From the NCBI GenBank assembly GCA_947069175.1, contig CAMTDV010000018.1, positions 40,374,869 to 40,438,868 on the forward strand: a DNA stretch of 64,000 bases, written 5' to 3'. A program made the translations under genes and the position numbers. Shown here piece after piece: positions 34,801 to 44,992 of the stretch. Each line of letters starts with the position of its first letter. Within the stretch, counting starts at the first letter, position 1. Origin of the DNA: Scalesia atractyloides (lineage: Eukaryota; Streptophyta; Magnoliopsida; Asterales; Asteraceae). The notes under the pieces are model-generated. The model was not told where the DNA came from. It was given only the letters and a program-made list of their open reading frames with translations, and ran no database searches.

Positions 34801-34994
34801 ATACAAGTCGGGCTACCACACATGGGTTAAATACTGCTGCCATTTATTCTACTACGAAGGAAAAATATGATCAGTTGCAGATTCCTATTATAGACCTTGT
34901 GGATGCCGCGCTGCAGCAAGATGATCTTGTCGATAGACTAAAGGAAATATTCACAACAACAGAGAAGCAGGCGGGCAACAAATCCATAGGGTAG
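31856..34994 (+). pseudogene. Antisense ORF of the Tat-like element (putative gypsy-type transposon domain protein), spliced and degraded
   Basis: The first exon encodes MATGASSADMPT and then the conserved region with LNYYKFHISQLNPMGMVRIR and VPPKSYHDWKQKFFF, matching the plant 'putative gypsy type transposon' family (Pfam Transposase_28 as I know it). A TAG ends the frame at 32,434, but related sequence continues to a probable donor near 32,550. Later blocks encode a Lys/Pro-rich linker (32,800-33,090), an acidic stretch ending SPIRPEETPGDYYYRSYSEK and the WKVKQGDVFTDW region. A long coiled coil follows (33,970-34,590), with a frameshift near 34,120. A last exon from about 34,662 ends DRLKEIFTTTEKQAGNKSIG. 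The role of these proteins is unknown. Stops and shifts make this copy non-functional. Confidence 0.8.
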
Positions 34995-35340
34995 GAAATT
35001 TGTAACTCTTTATTTTGTAATTACTTGTAACATTGCGCTGCTGCGCAAGTACTTTTGATGTGAATATGATCTATTTTAGATTTACAATGTTTGCATGTGA
35101 CCAATTACTTGTGTAGGATAGACAAATGAACAATTTCTTTTCTCATGTGTGAGCGTAAGTATTAAGTTATCTTGTGGCTCATGAGTTTGTGTTTTTGTTT
35201 ATCCAAAAGAATTGCATGCATTTGTAAATAAACATATACAAGACTGTAAGTAGTGACAGAGTAATTTATTCATACTGATAAAGCGTAAAGCTATGGCTGC
35301 CACTAAGATTACATAAGAAATAAAGTAAGCAGTCTCGTTA
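34995..35340. other. Spacer between the convergent antisense gene and Tat pol
   Basis: AT-rich sequence with no reading frame. The 3' ends of the two opposing transcription units meet here. Confidence 0.6.
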
Positions 35341-36796
35341 CACAACGCCCAGAAGTTGCTTAGAGGACTGAGATTACATATAACATTTGCGTAGTTGTTG
35401 GGCGTTCCAGGTTCGAGGAACACTGGATCCGTCCATACGCTTCAGAGTGTACACGCCTTTTCCCAATACTTAATTTATCACGTAAGGACCTTCCCATCGC
35501 GGGGCTAACTTCCCCGGTTTTTCGGCATTCGATGCTTCATTATCGCGAAGAACAAAGTCACCAGGCAAAAAGGAGCAGATGCGTACCCTATTATTGTAAC
35601 ACTTTTCAAGCTAAGACTTGTATTTAGCTTCGCGAATCGCTGCATTCTCTCTTTGTTCTTCCAATAAGTCTAGATTGATGCGCCTTTGTTCTTAGTTATC
35701 TTGTTTTTCCAAAGCTAGCATCCTTGGAGATGGTAACCCAATTTCGGCAGGAATCACAGCCTCCGTGTGCCGTACACAAGGCTAAAAGGAGTTTCTCCAG
35801 TGCTAGTCTTGGGCATGGTGCGGTGTGCCCACAAGATACTAGGCAATTCGTCAACTCACCCTCGCCGGGCCGTGCCAAGGCGGGCTTTCATACCGTCGAC
35901 CAACTGTTTCTTTATGCTTTCAACTTAACCATTTGCTTGTGGATGCGCAACAGAAGCAAAGACATACTGGATTCCCATTTCTGTCATCCACGTTTGCAAT
36001 TCGTCAGCCGTCAAATTTAGACCGTTGTCTGTAATAATGCGCATGGGCATACCAAACCGGCAAATAATGTATTCCCAGATGAATTTTAGAATTACCATCG
36101 CTGTAGTAGAAGCTAAGGGTTTAGCTTCAACCCATTTAGTGAAGTAATCGACCGCAACGATGAAGAACTTGACTGCGCCGGGAGCATCTGGAAATGGTCC
36201 AACTAAATCAATGGCCCATTGTTGAAAAGGCCAAGCTGTAGTGACGGGTACCAAAGGACTCTTTGGGCGCAACGTTTAGGGGCATGCCTTTGGCAGGACA
36301 TGCATTTGCGCAAGATCTCCACAGCGTCAGCGTAAATTCCGGGCCAATAATACCCTGCGCTTTTCACTTTGGCTACTACCATGCGCGGCCCAGAATGTAC
36401 ATCACATAACCCCTCATGAACCTCCCTGATCAGGTACTATGCATCATGTTTGTTAACACAGCGGAGCGAAGGACCTATGTAAGAGCGTCGGTACAGAATA
36501 CCGTCAACGATCTCGTAATTGAGGGCTTTGCACCGTAACTTACGTGTTTACGCTTTATCTTCTAGTAATGAACCATGTAAAAAATGCATCATTATTGGAG
36601 ACATCCATGATGGATCTCCTACTTCGACCATTATTACTTGTCTGAGAGGGACTGATGGATTACTTAAAACTTCGATGCGAACTTCCTTTCCCAAATGTTT
36701 AAAACTAGTTGCTGCTAGTTTACTTAGAGCGTCAACATGTTTGTTTTCGCTTCGTTTGACGTGTGTGACTTTAAATTGTTGGAATTGTGCTATAAG
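35341..36796 (-). pseudogene. pol: Tat-like pol, 3' part: end of second RNase H, integrase, C-terminus
   Basis: From the right, the second RNase H ends with QFQQFKVTHVKRSENKHVDA. The integrase zinc region (VHEGLCDVHSG, CMSCQRHAP) follows. The core reads WAIDLVGPFPDAP, IITDNGLN and HPQANG, then shows frameshifts. The end is GKLAPRWEGPYVI and SVPRTWNAQQLRKCY. The second integrase Asp is in TDNG, as in active relatives. Stops (for example near 35,695 and 36,275) inactivate it. Upstream it continues at 47,669 on the other side of the Tekay-like insertion. Confidence 0.88.
36792..36796. other. Target site duplication ATAAG (left)
   Basis: ATAAG here is repeated at 47,669-47,673 on the far side of the Tekay-like element. 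A five-base duplication is normal for Gypsy integrase. Confidence 0.93.
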
Positions 36797-37954
36797 TGTC
36801 ACACCCCGACCCGCAGCGGAATAAGAGTCGGGGCATAATTGGGTTATCACCAAAGCTCATGATAATTACTATTATGTTTCATATTTATTTAAATCGAAAT
36901 TACATTCTCAATAATCCAAGCATATCCATACAAATTCAAAGAAAATAACCAACTAAACAATTCCAAACTCTAAATCATTTTATTCTTCTAGTCCAATCCT
37001 ATGTGTTTCTGGCTGCAGCTGGTTCACCTGTATCATGTGTAAAAATAGGGGTTTTTGGGTCAACATAAGTTGGCGAGTGAACCTTGTTAGATAAACATTT
37101 ATTATTGATTTACTTGTTATTTTATCAAGGAAAAATTGTGCATAATCATAAGTGAGCAAATGATAAATAATCAATCAGTAACAATGTTAACCACAAATTA
37201 TAACATACATTAACATACCTACAGCATACCATAACATATCAACTTGCATAAATATATAACATGAATGAAACTGTGCGATCAAGGCTCAATCAAGCGGAGC
37301 CGATCGTATTGCATGTACTGAAAATGATGAATGTCTGTGCGATCAAGGCTCAATCAAACGGTGCCGATCATATGTGGGCACGCCAGGTTCACGCTCATAA
37401 TGTAATGGGGAACATGCTCAACGCTCATAATGTAATGGGAAGCGGCGGCCTATGAAATTGCATGTACTGAAAATAATGAATTAAATCTAACAATAACCAC
37501 ACAAACAACTGAATCAAACTGAATACACATTTGTTCATGATATGATGTATGCACAATGATTTAAATATAATAAATAGCCAGACACATGATACACCCAAAA
37601 AACATGATTAAAACGGGGAATTTGTAAAGATTCACTCACATTGGGTGCGTTGGATTGGAGATGGTGAGATGCGCACGAATTGGAAGAGCGGAACAACGAG
37701 AAATAACTAACCTAAATAATAACGGAAAATATAGTAAATGAGTGGATTTTATTAATAATTTTAATAGGATTTTTAGATATATTTTTGTGAGTTTAAGGCT
37801 ATTTCCAATCTTTAAAAACATTATTTTTAAGTATTTTTAATTGATTTTTAAATTAAATTAAATAAATAAAAATATAAAAACGTGTTGACTTTTTCGCTGA
37901 CCGTTGACCATTTGACTTGTTGACTTGTCGACCGGTTTATGGTGTAATTGCAAT

Positions 37955-38030
37955 GCGCTAGGTGAGGCTCGAACCCGAGACCTCCCGTACGCGTGCACGC
38001 AGCTCTACCAACTGAGCTACGTGTCTAACC
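37955..38030 (-). repeat. tRNA-like module 1 in the LTR
   Basis: The minus strand reads TAGCTCAGTTGGTAGAGC (perfect A box and D-arm) and, about 32 bases later, GGTTCGAGCC (B box). The acceptor and T-stems do not pair properly, so it is a tRNA-derived sequence, not a tRNA gene. The same module is at about 46,150-46,222. Confidence 0.7.
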
Positions 38031-38127
38031 CGAAATAATTCCGTTTTTAATTATACTTATATATTAACTCAGCTTATCCAAAATTCTTTTATTTTCAAAA
38101 ACATTTTAAATCATTGAACCGGTGACA

Positions 38128-38205
38128 CTAACAGGTTTCGAACCCGGGACCTGTGCTTTAACATTACACACAGTCCACCGCTGGACTGTGTGACCAACTT
38201 GGTTA
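38128..38205 (-). repeat. tRNA-like module 2 in the LTR
   Basis: The minus strand has a D-arm-like AGTCCAGCGGTGGACT hairpin (five-pair stem, A box with one mismatch) and a B box GGTTCGAAAC. No intact acceptor stem is visible. The counterpart lies at about 46,320-46,397. Confidence 0.65.
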
Positions 38206-38299
38206 ATATACAACTTTTTATTATACTTAACAACTAACGTAAATTAACCCGGTTCAGTTAGAAAAATAAAACGTTTTTATTACATAAAGGGTGCGTGTA

Positions 38300-38372
38300 T
38301 CAGGGATCGAACTCGCGGCGTGTGATATGTATATGCACACAGTCCACCGCTGGACTGTGTGTCTAACCCGAG
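38300..38372 (-). repeat. tRNA-like module 3 in the LTR
   Basis: It has the same AGTCCAGCGGTGGACT arm as module 2, with a B box AGTTCGATCC. Modules 2 and 3, with the AT-rich spacers on either side, look like duplicates of one unit. The counterpart lies at about 46,492-46,564. Confidence 0.65.
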
Positions 38373-39204
38373 ATAATATCCAGATTTTATTAAACTTATA
38401 ATTAAACTATCATCGTCTTCTTCATTTCAAAATCACACACTGCGATTACACCATTATATCTTGTTTAATTCGATTGATAAACATTGTACAGACTAATATG
38501 AAATGACAGAGACGATATTTAGAAGTAACATACCGGTGAACGATTTATCACAGAATTCCGGCAAGGTGTCGGCTCTGTTTTTATGAACTTCAACTGAGCA
38601 AGCAAATTAACCGTTTTGATTAGCTAATCGTGGAATTGAAGTGCTAAACAAACGTTTACAGAGTGTTTGAATGTTCTTACCGGTTCACAGATGAAAGTAA
38701 GGATTTCCAGAAGTTTTCCGGCCAACTGGAATTATCCGAAAACAGCGTCTGAATTCGATTTCAATTGAAAGGTTTGAGTCAAGAATAGCTTAACAATTGT
38801 TAGACCACGAAGAAATTGAAAGACTTACTGTTTTGATGACGAGTACGGTTTTCCGGCGACTTGCAGAATTTTTCCGGCGAGTTCAAATAGCTTCTCCGGT
38901 GGACTGAAAATTGTGCGGAAATGTAATTGGAGGTTTGCAGAGTGTTGTGAGTCGCGAAGGAGTACTAAGATGGAAGTAATCCAAGACTTGAAAGTTTTCG
39001 GTTATTAAACCGATTCACTCCCGAATTCAAGTTTCATTCAAGGCAAAATTGATTGGGATTGTCGGTGTATCGGTTAAACTCAGTGAACCGCGAGTAATCA
39101 AACGTATTTGGACGTTTGGTGACCGATTTCAGTTACGGTTGGCGTAACCGGTTTATTTATGGTTGACTATAAGATTTATTTGTTTCCCATAGATGACAGA
39201 AAAC

Positions 39205-39292
39205 AAACAAGTGGCGGAGTGGTGATGTGTGTGTGTGTTAAGTCTTTGGGTTTCAACCCGGCTGACCCGGGTTCGAGTCCCGGCAGCCTCAT
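39205..39292 (+). repeat. tRNA-like module 4 in the LTR (opposite strand)
   Basis: TGGCGGAGTGG matches the A-box consensus exactly. GGTTCGAGTCC is a B box inside a perfect T-arm (CCGGG / CCCGG around a seven-base loop). The 5' acceptor half does not match the 3' half. In the other LTR (47,404-47,488) the A box has one change (GGAATGG). Confidence 0.7.
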
Positions 39293-39369
39293 TTTATTTT
39301 TATTTATTTTATTTTTACTTTTTATCAAAAATATTTTTTATAGTTTAGTTTGTTTATTAATTATGTATC

Positions 39370-42300
39370 TTAAAAATCAAAATAGCCATAAATACGCAAC
39401 GTGACATTTATAACTTGATATTCGATTACAAAACGGAGCGGGTTTGGAAACCCGTTTTTGACAAATGTTACAGTATCCCCTACTTTTAGGAATTTCGTCC
39501 CGAAATTTAAGTAATAGTAGTATGAAAAAGGTGCGGGTATTTTTTCGCGCATCGAGTCTTCACGTTCCCAAGTAAACTCAGGTCCCCGTTTCGACTCCCA
39601 GCGTACCCTAACAATTGGAATGCGACTTCGTCGAAGACGTTTTTCTCCGAAGTCCATGATCTCTACAGGTCTTTCAATAAAATGCATAGATTCGTCAATC
39701 TGAATATCTTCCAGAGGAATGTGGAGGTTTTCATCAGCGAGGCACTTCTTCAAGTTTGATACGTGGAATGTAGGATGAATCCTATTAAGATCTTCTGGTA
39801 GATCAAGCTTGTATGCTACAGGTCCTACTCTTACGAGTATCTTGAAGGGTCCTACGTAGCGTGGTGCTAGCTTGCCCTTTTGACCAAAACGAACTACTCC
39901 CTTCCACGGTGATACTTTCAAAAGTACATGATCACCAATGTTAAACTCCAAAGGCTTCCGTCGTTTATCTGCATAACTCTTTTGAAGACTTTGAGCTGCT
40001 AGAAGATTGTTTAAGATTTGATGGATCTTGTCTGTGGTTTCTTGGATCAATTCTGGACCAGTGATTTGAGCTTCCCCAATTTCGTGCCAACATACAGGAG
40101 ATCGACACTTACGACCATATAAGGCTTCAAAAGGTGCCATACCGATGCTTGAATGATAGCTGTTGTTGTACGAAAATTCAACTAATGGTAGATGAGCGTC
40201 CCAATTTCCCTTGAAGTCTATTACACATGCTCGAAGCATATCTTCAAGAGTTTGAATGGTGCGTTCAGATTGTCCATCAGTTTGAGGATGATAAGCGGTA
40301 CTGAGATCTAATCGCATACCCAAAGCGGCTTGTACTACTTGCCATGTTCGTGAAGTGAAACGACCATCACGATCTGAAATAATGCTTAATGGTACACCAT
40401 GACGGCTTACGATTTCGCTGATATAAATACGAGCTAGTTTTTCGTTCTTGAAATCTTCGTGGATAGGAATAAAGTGAGCTGATTTTGTAAGTCGATCAAT
40501 AATTACCCATATAGTGTCATACCCACCAGAAGTGCGAGGTATCTCGGTAATGAAGTCCATGGTTATGTTTTCCCACTTCCATACAGGTATTTCAGGTTGG
40601 ACCAGAAGTCCTGAGGGTCTTTGGTGTTCAGCTTTCACCTTGGAACATGTAAGGCACTTAGAAACAAAAACAACAATATCCTTTTTCATTCCAGGCCACC
40701 AATAGGTGTATCGAAGGTCTTGATACATCTTATCGGCTCCTGGGTGTATAGAATATCGTGTTTTGTGAGCCTCATTCATAAGAATTTCACGCAGATTGTT
40801 GTGGTCAGGAATCCATATGCGATCTAGATAGTACAGAATACCGTCAGATTTAGTTTCAATTTTAAGCTCAGCTCCACAGGACAGCTCCTTTCGTACATCA
40901 ACTTCCGTTACTGAAACATGTTGGGCTTCTCGAATTTGATCTTTAATGTCAGATATGATTTGCGAACATAGAAGATGAATGGAGTTCGCATAACCCTTTC
41001 GACTAAGTGCATCAGCCACCACATTTGCTTTGCTAGGGTGGTATCGAATTTCACAGTCGTAGTCATTTAGAAGTTCGCCCCATCTTCGTTGCCTCATGTT
41101 TAACTCCTTTTGATTGAAGATATGTTGAAGACTCTTGTGGTCAGTGTATATTTCACACTTAGTACCGTAGAGATAATGTCTCCATATCTTAAGAGCGAAC
41201 ACAACGGCTCCAAGTTCTAGGTCATGGGTGGTGTAGTTCTTCTCATGAGTCTTGAGTTGTCTCGAAGCATAAGCTATAACTTTTCCTCTTTGCATTAGAA
41301 CGCAGCCTAATCCTTGCCCTGACGCGTCGCAGTAGACCACGAAATCATCACAACCTTCAGGAAGAGTGAGGATTGGTGCATCACAGAGTTTTTGTTTAAG
41401 GGTTTGGAAGGCTTCTTCTTGTTTGGGTCCCCATATGAAAGGTTTTCCCTTATGAGTTAAAGCCGTGAGTGGTACAGCAATGCGTGAGAAGTTTGAAATG
41501 AAACGACGATAATAACCAGCCAAACCAAGAAAAGATCTTACTTCAGTTGGTGTACGTGGCGCTTGCCATTCTTGTACTGCTTTGATCTTTGAGGGGTCGA
41601 CATGTATTCCCTTGTCATTGACTACATGTCCGAGGAATTGCACCTCTTTTGACCAGAATTCGCATTTGGAGAATTTGGCGTAAAGCTTTTCATTCTCTAG
41701 AAGTGTAAGGATGAGTCGAAGATGGCGCTCATGATCAGACTTAGACTTTGAATAAATGAGAATGTCGTCGATGAAGACTATAACAAATCGATCAAGATAA
41801 GGTTTGCAGACTCTGTTCATCAGATCCATGAAGACTGCTGGAGCGTTGGTTAAACCAAATGGCATGACCATAAATTCATAATGACCATAACGAGTTCGAA
41901 AAGCGGTCTTTGGGACGTCTTCTTCATGCACTCTAAGTTGATGATAACCGGATCGAAGGTCGATTTTTGAAAAGCAGCTGGCACCTTGAAGTTGGTCAAG
42001 AAGATCATCAATGCGAGGTAATGGATAGCGATTCTTGATTGTTAACTTGTTGAGTTCTCTGTAGTCGATGCACATGCGAAACAATCCATCTTTCTTCTTT
42101 ACAAAAAGGACAGGTGCACCCCAAGGCGAGGAGCTAGGGCGTATGAATCCCTTGTCAGTCAACTCTTGCAATTGACTGGCTAGCTCTTGTATTTCAGAGG
42201 GGGCTAACCTATAGGGAGACTTTGCAACTGGTGTAGCACCAGGTATAAGATCAATACGGAATTCGACTTCTCTAACTGGAGGAAGTCCTGAAATGTCGTC

Positions 42301-42786
42301 AGGAAAAACTTGCGGGAAATCTTTTACTACAGGGATGTCTTCAAGTTTCTTCTCCATGGTTCCCTTTTTGATGATTTGAGCTAAAAACGCGACATAATTC
42401 TTGCGAAGATATTTTTGAGCTTGAAGACAAGACATTAAGCTGAGCCCTTTCGACGAGGTTTCTCCAAAGATTCGAAGGGTCTGACCGTTTGAAAGAGGAA
42501 TGCGTATAAACTTTTCGCGACATACAACTTCTGCCTGATGTTGACTAAGCCAGTCCATACCGATTATGATATCAAAACTTCCCAACTTCATAGGAATAAG
42601 GTCAACTAGAAAATTATGGTCGTTTAGAGTAAGAGTGCAATTACGTATAATAGAGTTCAATGAGACCGGTTTCCCGTCAGCAACTTCTACTGTTATGGAT
42701 TCCATGAGCTTATCACGATTTCGGTTTAAGATAGGTTCAAACTCTAAGGACACAAAACTTTTATCCGCGCCAGTATCAAACAACAT
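39370..42786 (-). CDS. pol: Tekay-like Pol polyprotein: protease, RT, RNase H, integrase, chromodomain-like end
   Basis: This is an uninterrupted 1,138-residue frame. The protease motif LFDTGADKSFVS is at the N-terminus. The RT shows RMCIDYRELNKLTIKNRYPL and the catalytic FIDDILIYS (near residue 340). The RNase H acidic residues lie in YCDASGQGLG, HDLELGAV, TDHKSLQ and ADALSRK. The integrase zinc finger has HKTRYSIHPGADK and CLTCSKVK, and the DDE core has MDFITEIPRT, SDRDGRFTSRTW and HPQTDGQSERTIQTLED. A GPF module (RYVGPFKIL) and a terminal RGPEFTWEREDSM region resemble the Tekay chromodomain, which steers integration to heterochromatin. All catalytic residues I can check are present. The usual start is upstream in gag; a TGA separates them. 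The last residues lie in the LTR. Confidence 0.95.
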   Translation of the reverse strand: MLFDTGADKSFVSLEFEPILNRNRDKLMESITVEVADGKPVSLNSIIRNCTLTLNDHNFLVDLIPMKLGSFDIIIGMDWLSQHQAEVVCREKFIRIPLSNGQTLRIFGETSSKGLSLMSCLQAQKYLRKNYVAFLAQIIKKGTMEKKLEDIPVVKDFPQVFPDDISGLPPVREVEFRIDLIPGATPVAKSPYRLAPSEIQELASQLQELTDKGFIRPSSSPWGAPVLFVKKKDGLFRMCIDYRELNKLTIKNRYPLPRIDDLLDQLQGASCFSKIDLRSGYHQLRVHEEDVPKTAFRTRYGHYEFMVMPFGLTNAPAVFMDLMNRVCKPYLDRFVIVFIDDILIYSKSKSDHERHLRLILTLLENEKLYAKFSKCEFWSKEVQFLGHVVNDKGIHVDPSKIKAVQEWQAPRTPTEVRSFLGLAGYYRRFISNFSRIAVPLTALTHKGKPFIWGPKQEEAFQTLKQKLCDAPILTLPEGCDDFVVYCDASGQGLGCVLMQRGKVIAYASRQLKTHEKNYTTHDLELGAVVFALKIWRHYLYGTKCEIYTDHKSLQHIFNQKELNMRQRRWGELLNDYDCEIRYHPSKANVVADALSRKGYANSIHLLCSQIISDIKDQIREAQHVSVTEVDVRKELSCGAELKIETKSDGILYYLDRIWIPDHNNLREILMNEAHKTRYSIHPGADKMYQDLRYTYWWPGMKKDIVVFVSKCLTCSKVKAEHQRPSGLLVQPEIPVWKWENITMDFITEIPRTSGGYDTIWVIIDRLTKSAHFIPIHEDFKNEKLARIYISEIVSRHGVPLSIISDRDGRFTSRTWQVVQAALGMRLDLSTAYHPQTDGQSERTIQTLEDMLRACVIDFKGNWDAHLPLVEFSYNNSYHSSIGMAPFEALYGRKCRSPVCWHEIGEAQITGPELIQETTDKIHQILNNLLAAQSLQKSYADKRRKPLEFNIGDHVLLKVSPWKGVVRFGQKGKLAPRYVGPFKILVRVGPVAYKLDLPEDLNRIHPTFHVSNLKKCLADENLHIPLEDIQIDESMHFIERPVEIMDFGEKRLRRSRIPIVRVRWESKRGPEFTWEREDSMREKIPAPFSYYYYLNFGTKFLKVGDTVTFVKNGFPNPLRFVIEYQVINVTLRIYGYFDF

Positions 42787-42795
42787 GGATGCATA

Positions 42796-44177
42796 TCAAC
42801 CATTAATAAGGAACGTACCGTTAACCACATTGCCATCAGCTCTAGCCTGATTAGCGTTAATGTTGAAAGCTCTTCCTCTTGCAGGTGGAGGAGCTTGGTG
42901 CGCTTGATTCACCGAATTGGCTTGGGCCTGAGCATGAATAATGTTTACCAGCCTTGGACAAGTGTTTCTAAAATGGCTTGGGTCTCCACAATTGTAGCAA
43001 GCCCGCATAGGTTGTACCATAGGATAGTAGGGTTGGTAATATGTTTGGGCTAAATGTTGGGTAGGTGGTAATAGTAGGGGTTGTTGGGCTTGACCCATTA
43101 TTTGCTGGTGGGTTTGGGTTGAAGGCTGGTGGCGGTTCGTTCGCTGAGGCATGCGGCAGGTTTGAACAGTATGACCTGCGCGACCACATCCGGTGCAATA
43201 TTGGCAAGGATGATCAGGAGAATGGTGGTATTGGCAACAGTTGCATTTTGGTAACGGGCCAGAGTATGGTCTTTTGTATGGTGCAGGTGAAGGGGCGACT
43301 TGGGTAATGGGTGCAGCAGGAATAGGGTAATTGGTTTGTGTAACGGTGAAGTTTCTGGTGTTACGCTTCCTCTTGTTAGCAAACTTAGAGGAGGAGGTGG
43401 AATGGTTTGATATTTGACCCTCAACAGGGCTTTCTTTTTCTCTTCTTTAAACTTACCGTTGCGAATTCGATTCTCGGTCAGTTCAGTGGCTAGTTCCATA
43501 GCAGCTTCAAGTGTTGCTGGTGAGGTGCTGAGAACTGAATCTTGAATTTTCGAGGGAAGTCCTCGAATATAATGCTCGATTAAACGATAATTTGGGTTGA
43601 ACAAATTAGGAACCATTTGGTTCAACTCTAAGAACCTCTTGTTGTAGGTGGTATGATCACCCTCCTTTTGCTTTAAAGAATGAAATTCGTCCTCCAACTT
43701 TTTAATTTCACTCCTAGGACAGAAACGTCTAGTCATAATTTCCCTTAACTCCTCCCACATTAAGGCCATTGCATCATCAATTCCCCTCTTCCCCTTTTCA
43801 GTATTCCACCAGGTAAGAGCTACCCCAAATAGTCTTCCGGTGGCGTACCGAACCTTGCGATCCTCAGGACAATCGCAGTTGAGGAAAGTGTTTTCCATCT
43901 CCTCAAACCAGTGGAGGAGAGCAGTGACACCTTCGGTCCCTTCAAATTTAGGAGGATCACAAGACTTGAAATGTTTATATGAGCACTTGCTGGTAGGAGG
44001 GTTGCCGACGTTCTAGTCGTCTTGTTGGGGAGGGTTAGTAGGATTTGTAGCGAGGGCTTGTTGTACTTGAACCACAATGTCAGGAAGCACCGTGGCCATT
44101 TGTTTCGCGATTTGTGCGGCCAAGCGTTCGTGAGATCTTCCTGATCTTTTACCCCCTCGTTGTTGTCTAGCCGACAT
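42796..44177 (-). pseudogene. gag: Tekay-like gag with a stop, a frameshift and a terminal TGA
   Basis: The start codon gives MSARQQRGGKRSGRSHERLA. A TAG at 44,015-44,013 (codon 55) interrupts it. The Gag core follows (FKSCDPPKFEGTEGVTALLHWFEEMENTF, abridged; ALTWWNTEKGKRG; YNKRFLELNQMVPNLF). A frameshift near 43,420 moves the reading frame. The Cys-rich stretch (CQYCTGCGRAGHTVQTC) and the CCHC knuckle CYNCGDPSHFRNTC are read in the new frame. That frame equals the Pol frame, and a single TGA (42,798-42,796) lies between NGTFLING and YASMLFDTGA. The TGA replaces a codon that should be sense in a continuous Gag-Pol frame. Capsid function is lost in this copy. Confidence 0.9.
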
Positions 44178-44977
44178 CTACATGAACATACATAAGAAGA
44201 TTGTGAGTTTATGGAGTCTTTTTAGGTGTCATGTGTCTTTAAGAAAATGAAAATAACATAAATATCAATAATGCAACTACATCTATAGGATGTCTTGGGT
44301 TTGCTCATGTTGGGCCTCAAATGTCCCCCATACCTTCACCTGTATAGTCATGTGGGCCCCCATGACTATTGGCTTGGTAGGATTCACATTAGTATTGGCG
44401 ATTTAACACTTGCATCACCCGAATCCAAACCACAAAATATGTTTACGAGATGTATGGTCGGAATGTGTCCAGGTGTAGACACAATGACAACTCAAAGTGG
44501 GGTTAGCTCACACGACATTTGGTATAGCATGCTTTGGCCTAATAGGTACTTCGTACTCTCATCGTTAGTCCCCATGTAGGCAAACTGGTCCTTTATTTTG
44601 GATTTATACGAATGCCAGCCTAGACAGGACGTTCCGACTACCGGTACTGGTACCCTTCCAGTTACTACATGCCCGTCATGAGAACTCACTTTGATGAGAT
44701 TTGAAAATACAAAAATCATTGTAAAAGCAATCATGAAAATGATGTGATGTGTGTTTTCATGGATATGATATGTTATGAGAATATGATTCATGATAGGCAT
44801 TATATGATAATATATACTTATGAACATGCTTGCATAACATTGAATGTAACATTTAACATAAAACATATAGGCATCATGAAATTTGGCATGTAACACACAA
44901 AAATCTTAAAAATTTCTAAACAACTATAGTATAGGCTCTAAGGGTCTAATAACCTATCGTATATCCCTATAGTCATG
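44178..44977 (-). other. 5' leader of the Tekay-like element
   Basis: About 800 bases lie between the primer site and gag. No credible gene is present on either strand, and short frames read only low-complexity sequence. It would carry packaging signals, but none is recognisable to me. Confidence 0.6.
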
Positions 44978-44990
44978 GCTCTGATACCAA
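44978..44990 (-). other. Primer binding site of the Tekay-like element
   Basis: GCTCTGATACCAA on the plus strand, two bases from the LTR, is complementary to the initiator-Met tRNA 3' end. Confidence 0.92.
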
Positions 44991-44992
44991 TC

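Larger units (their letters stand above)
36797..39472 (-). repeat. 3' LTR of the Tekay-like element
   Basis: Its left part contains two copies of a GTGCGATCAAGGCTCAATCAA motif (37,274 and 37,338). Its middle contains three minus-strand tRNA-like modules separated by AT-rich spacers. Its right end carries one plus-strand module. The last 34 codons or so of pol run into it. Confidence 0.93.

Noticed and set aside
37955..39292. Functional tRNA genes
   Set aside because: A and B boxes are present, but acceptor stems do not pair, T-stems of modules 1-3 are imperfect, and the sequences are LTR parts duplicated with the element.
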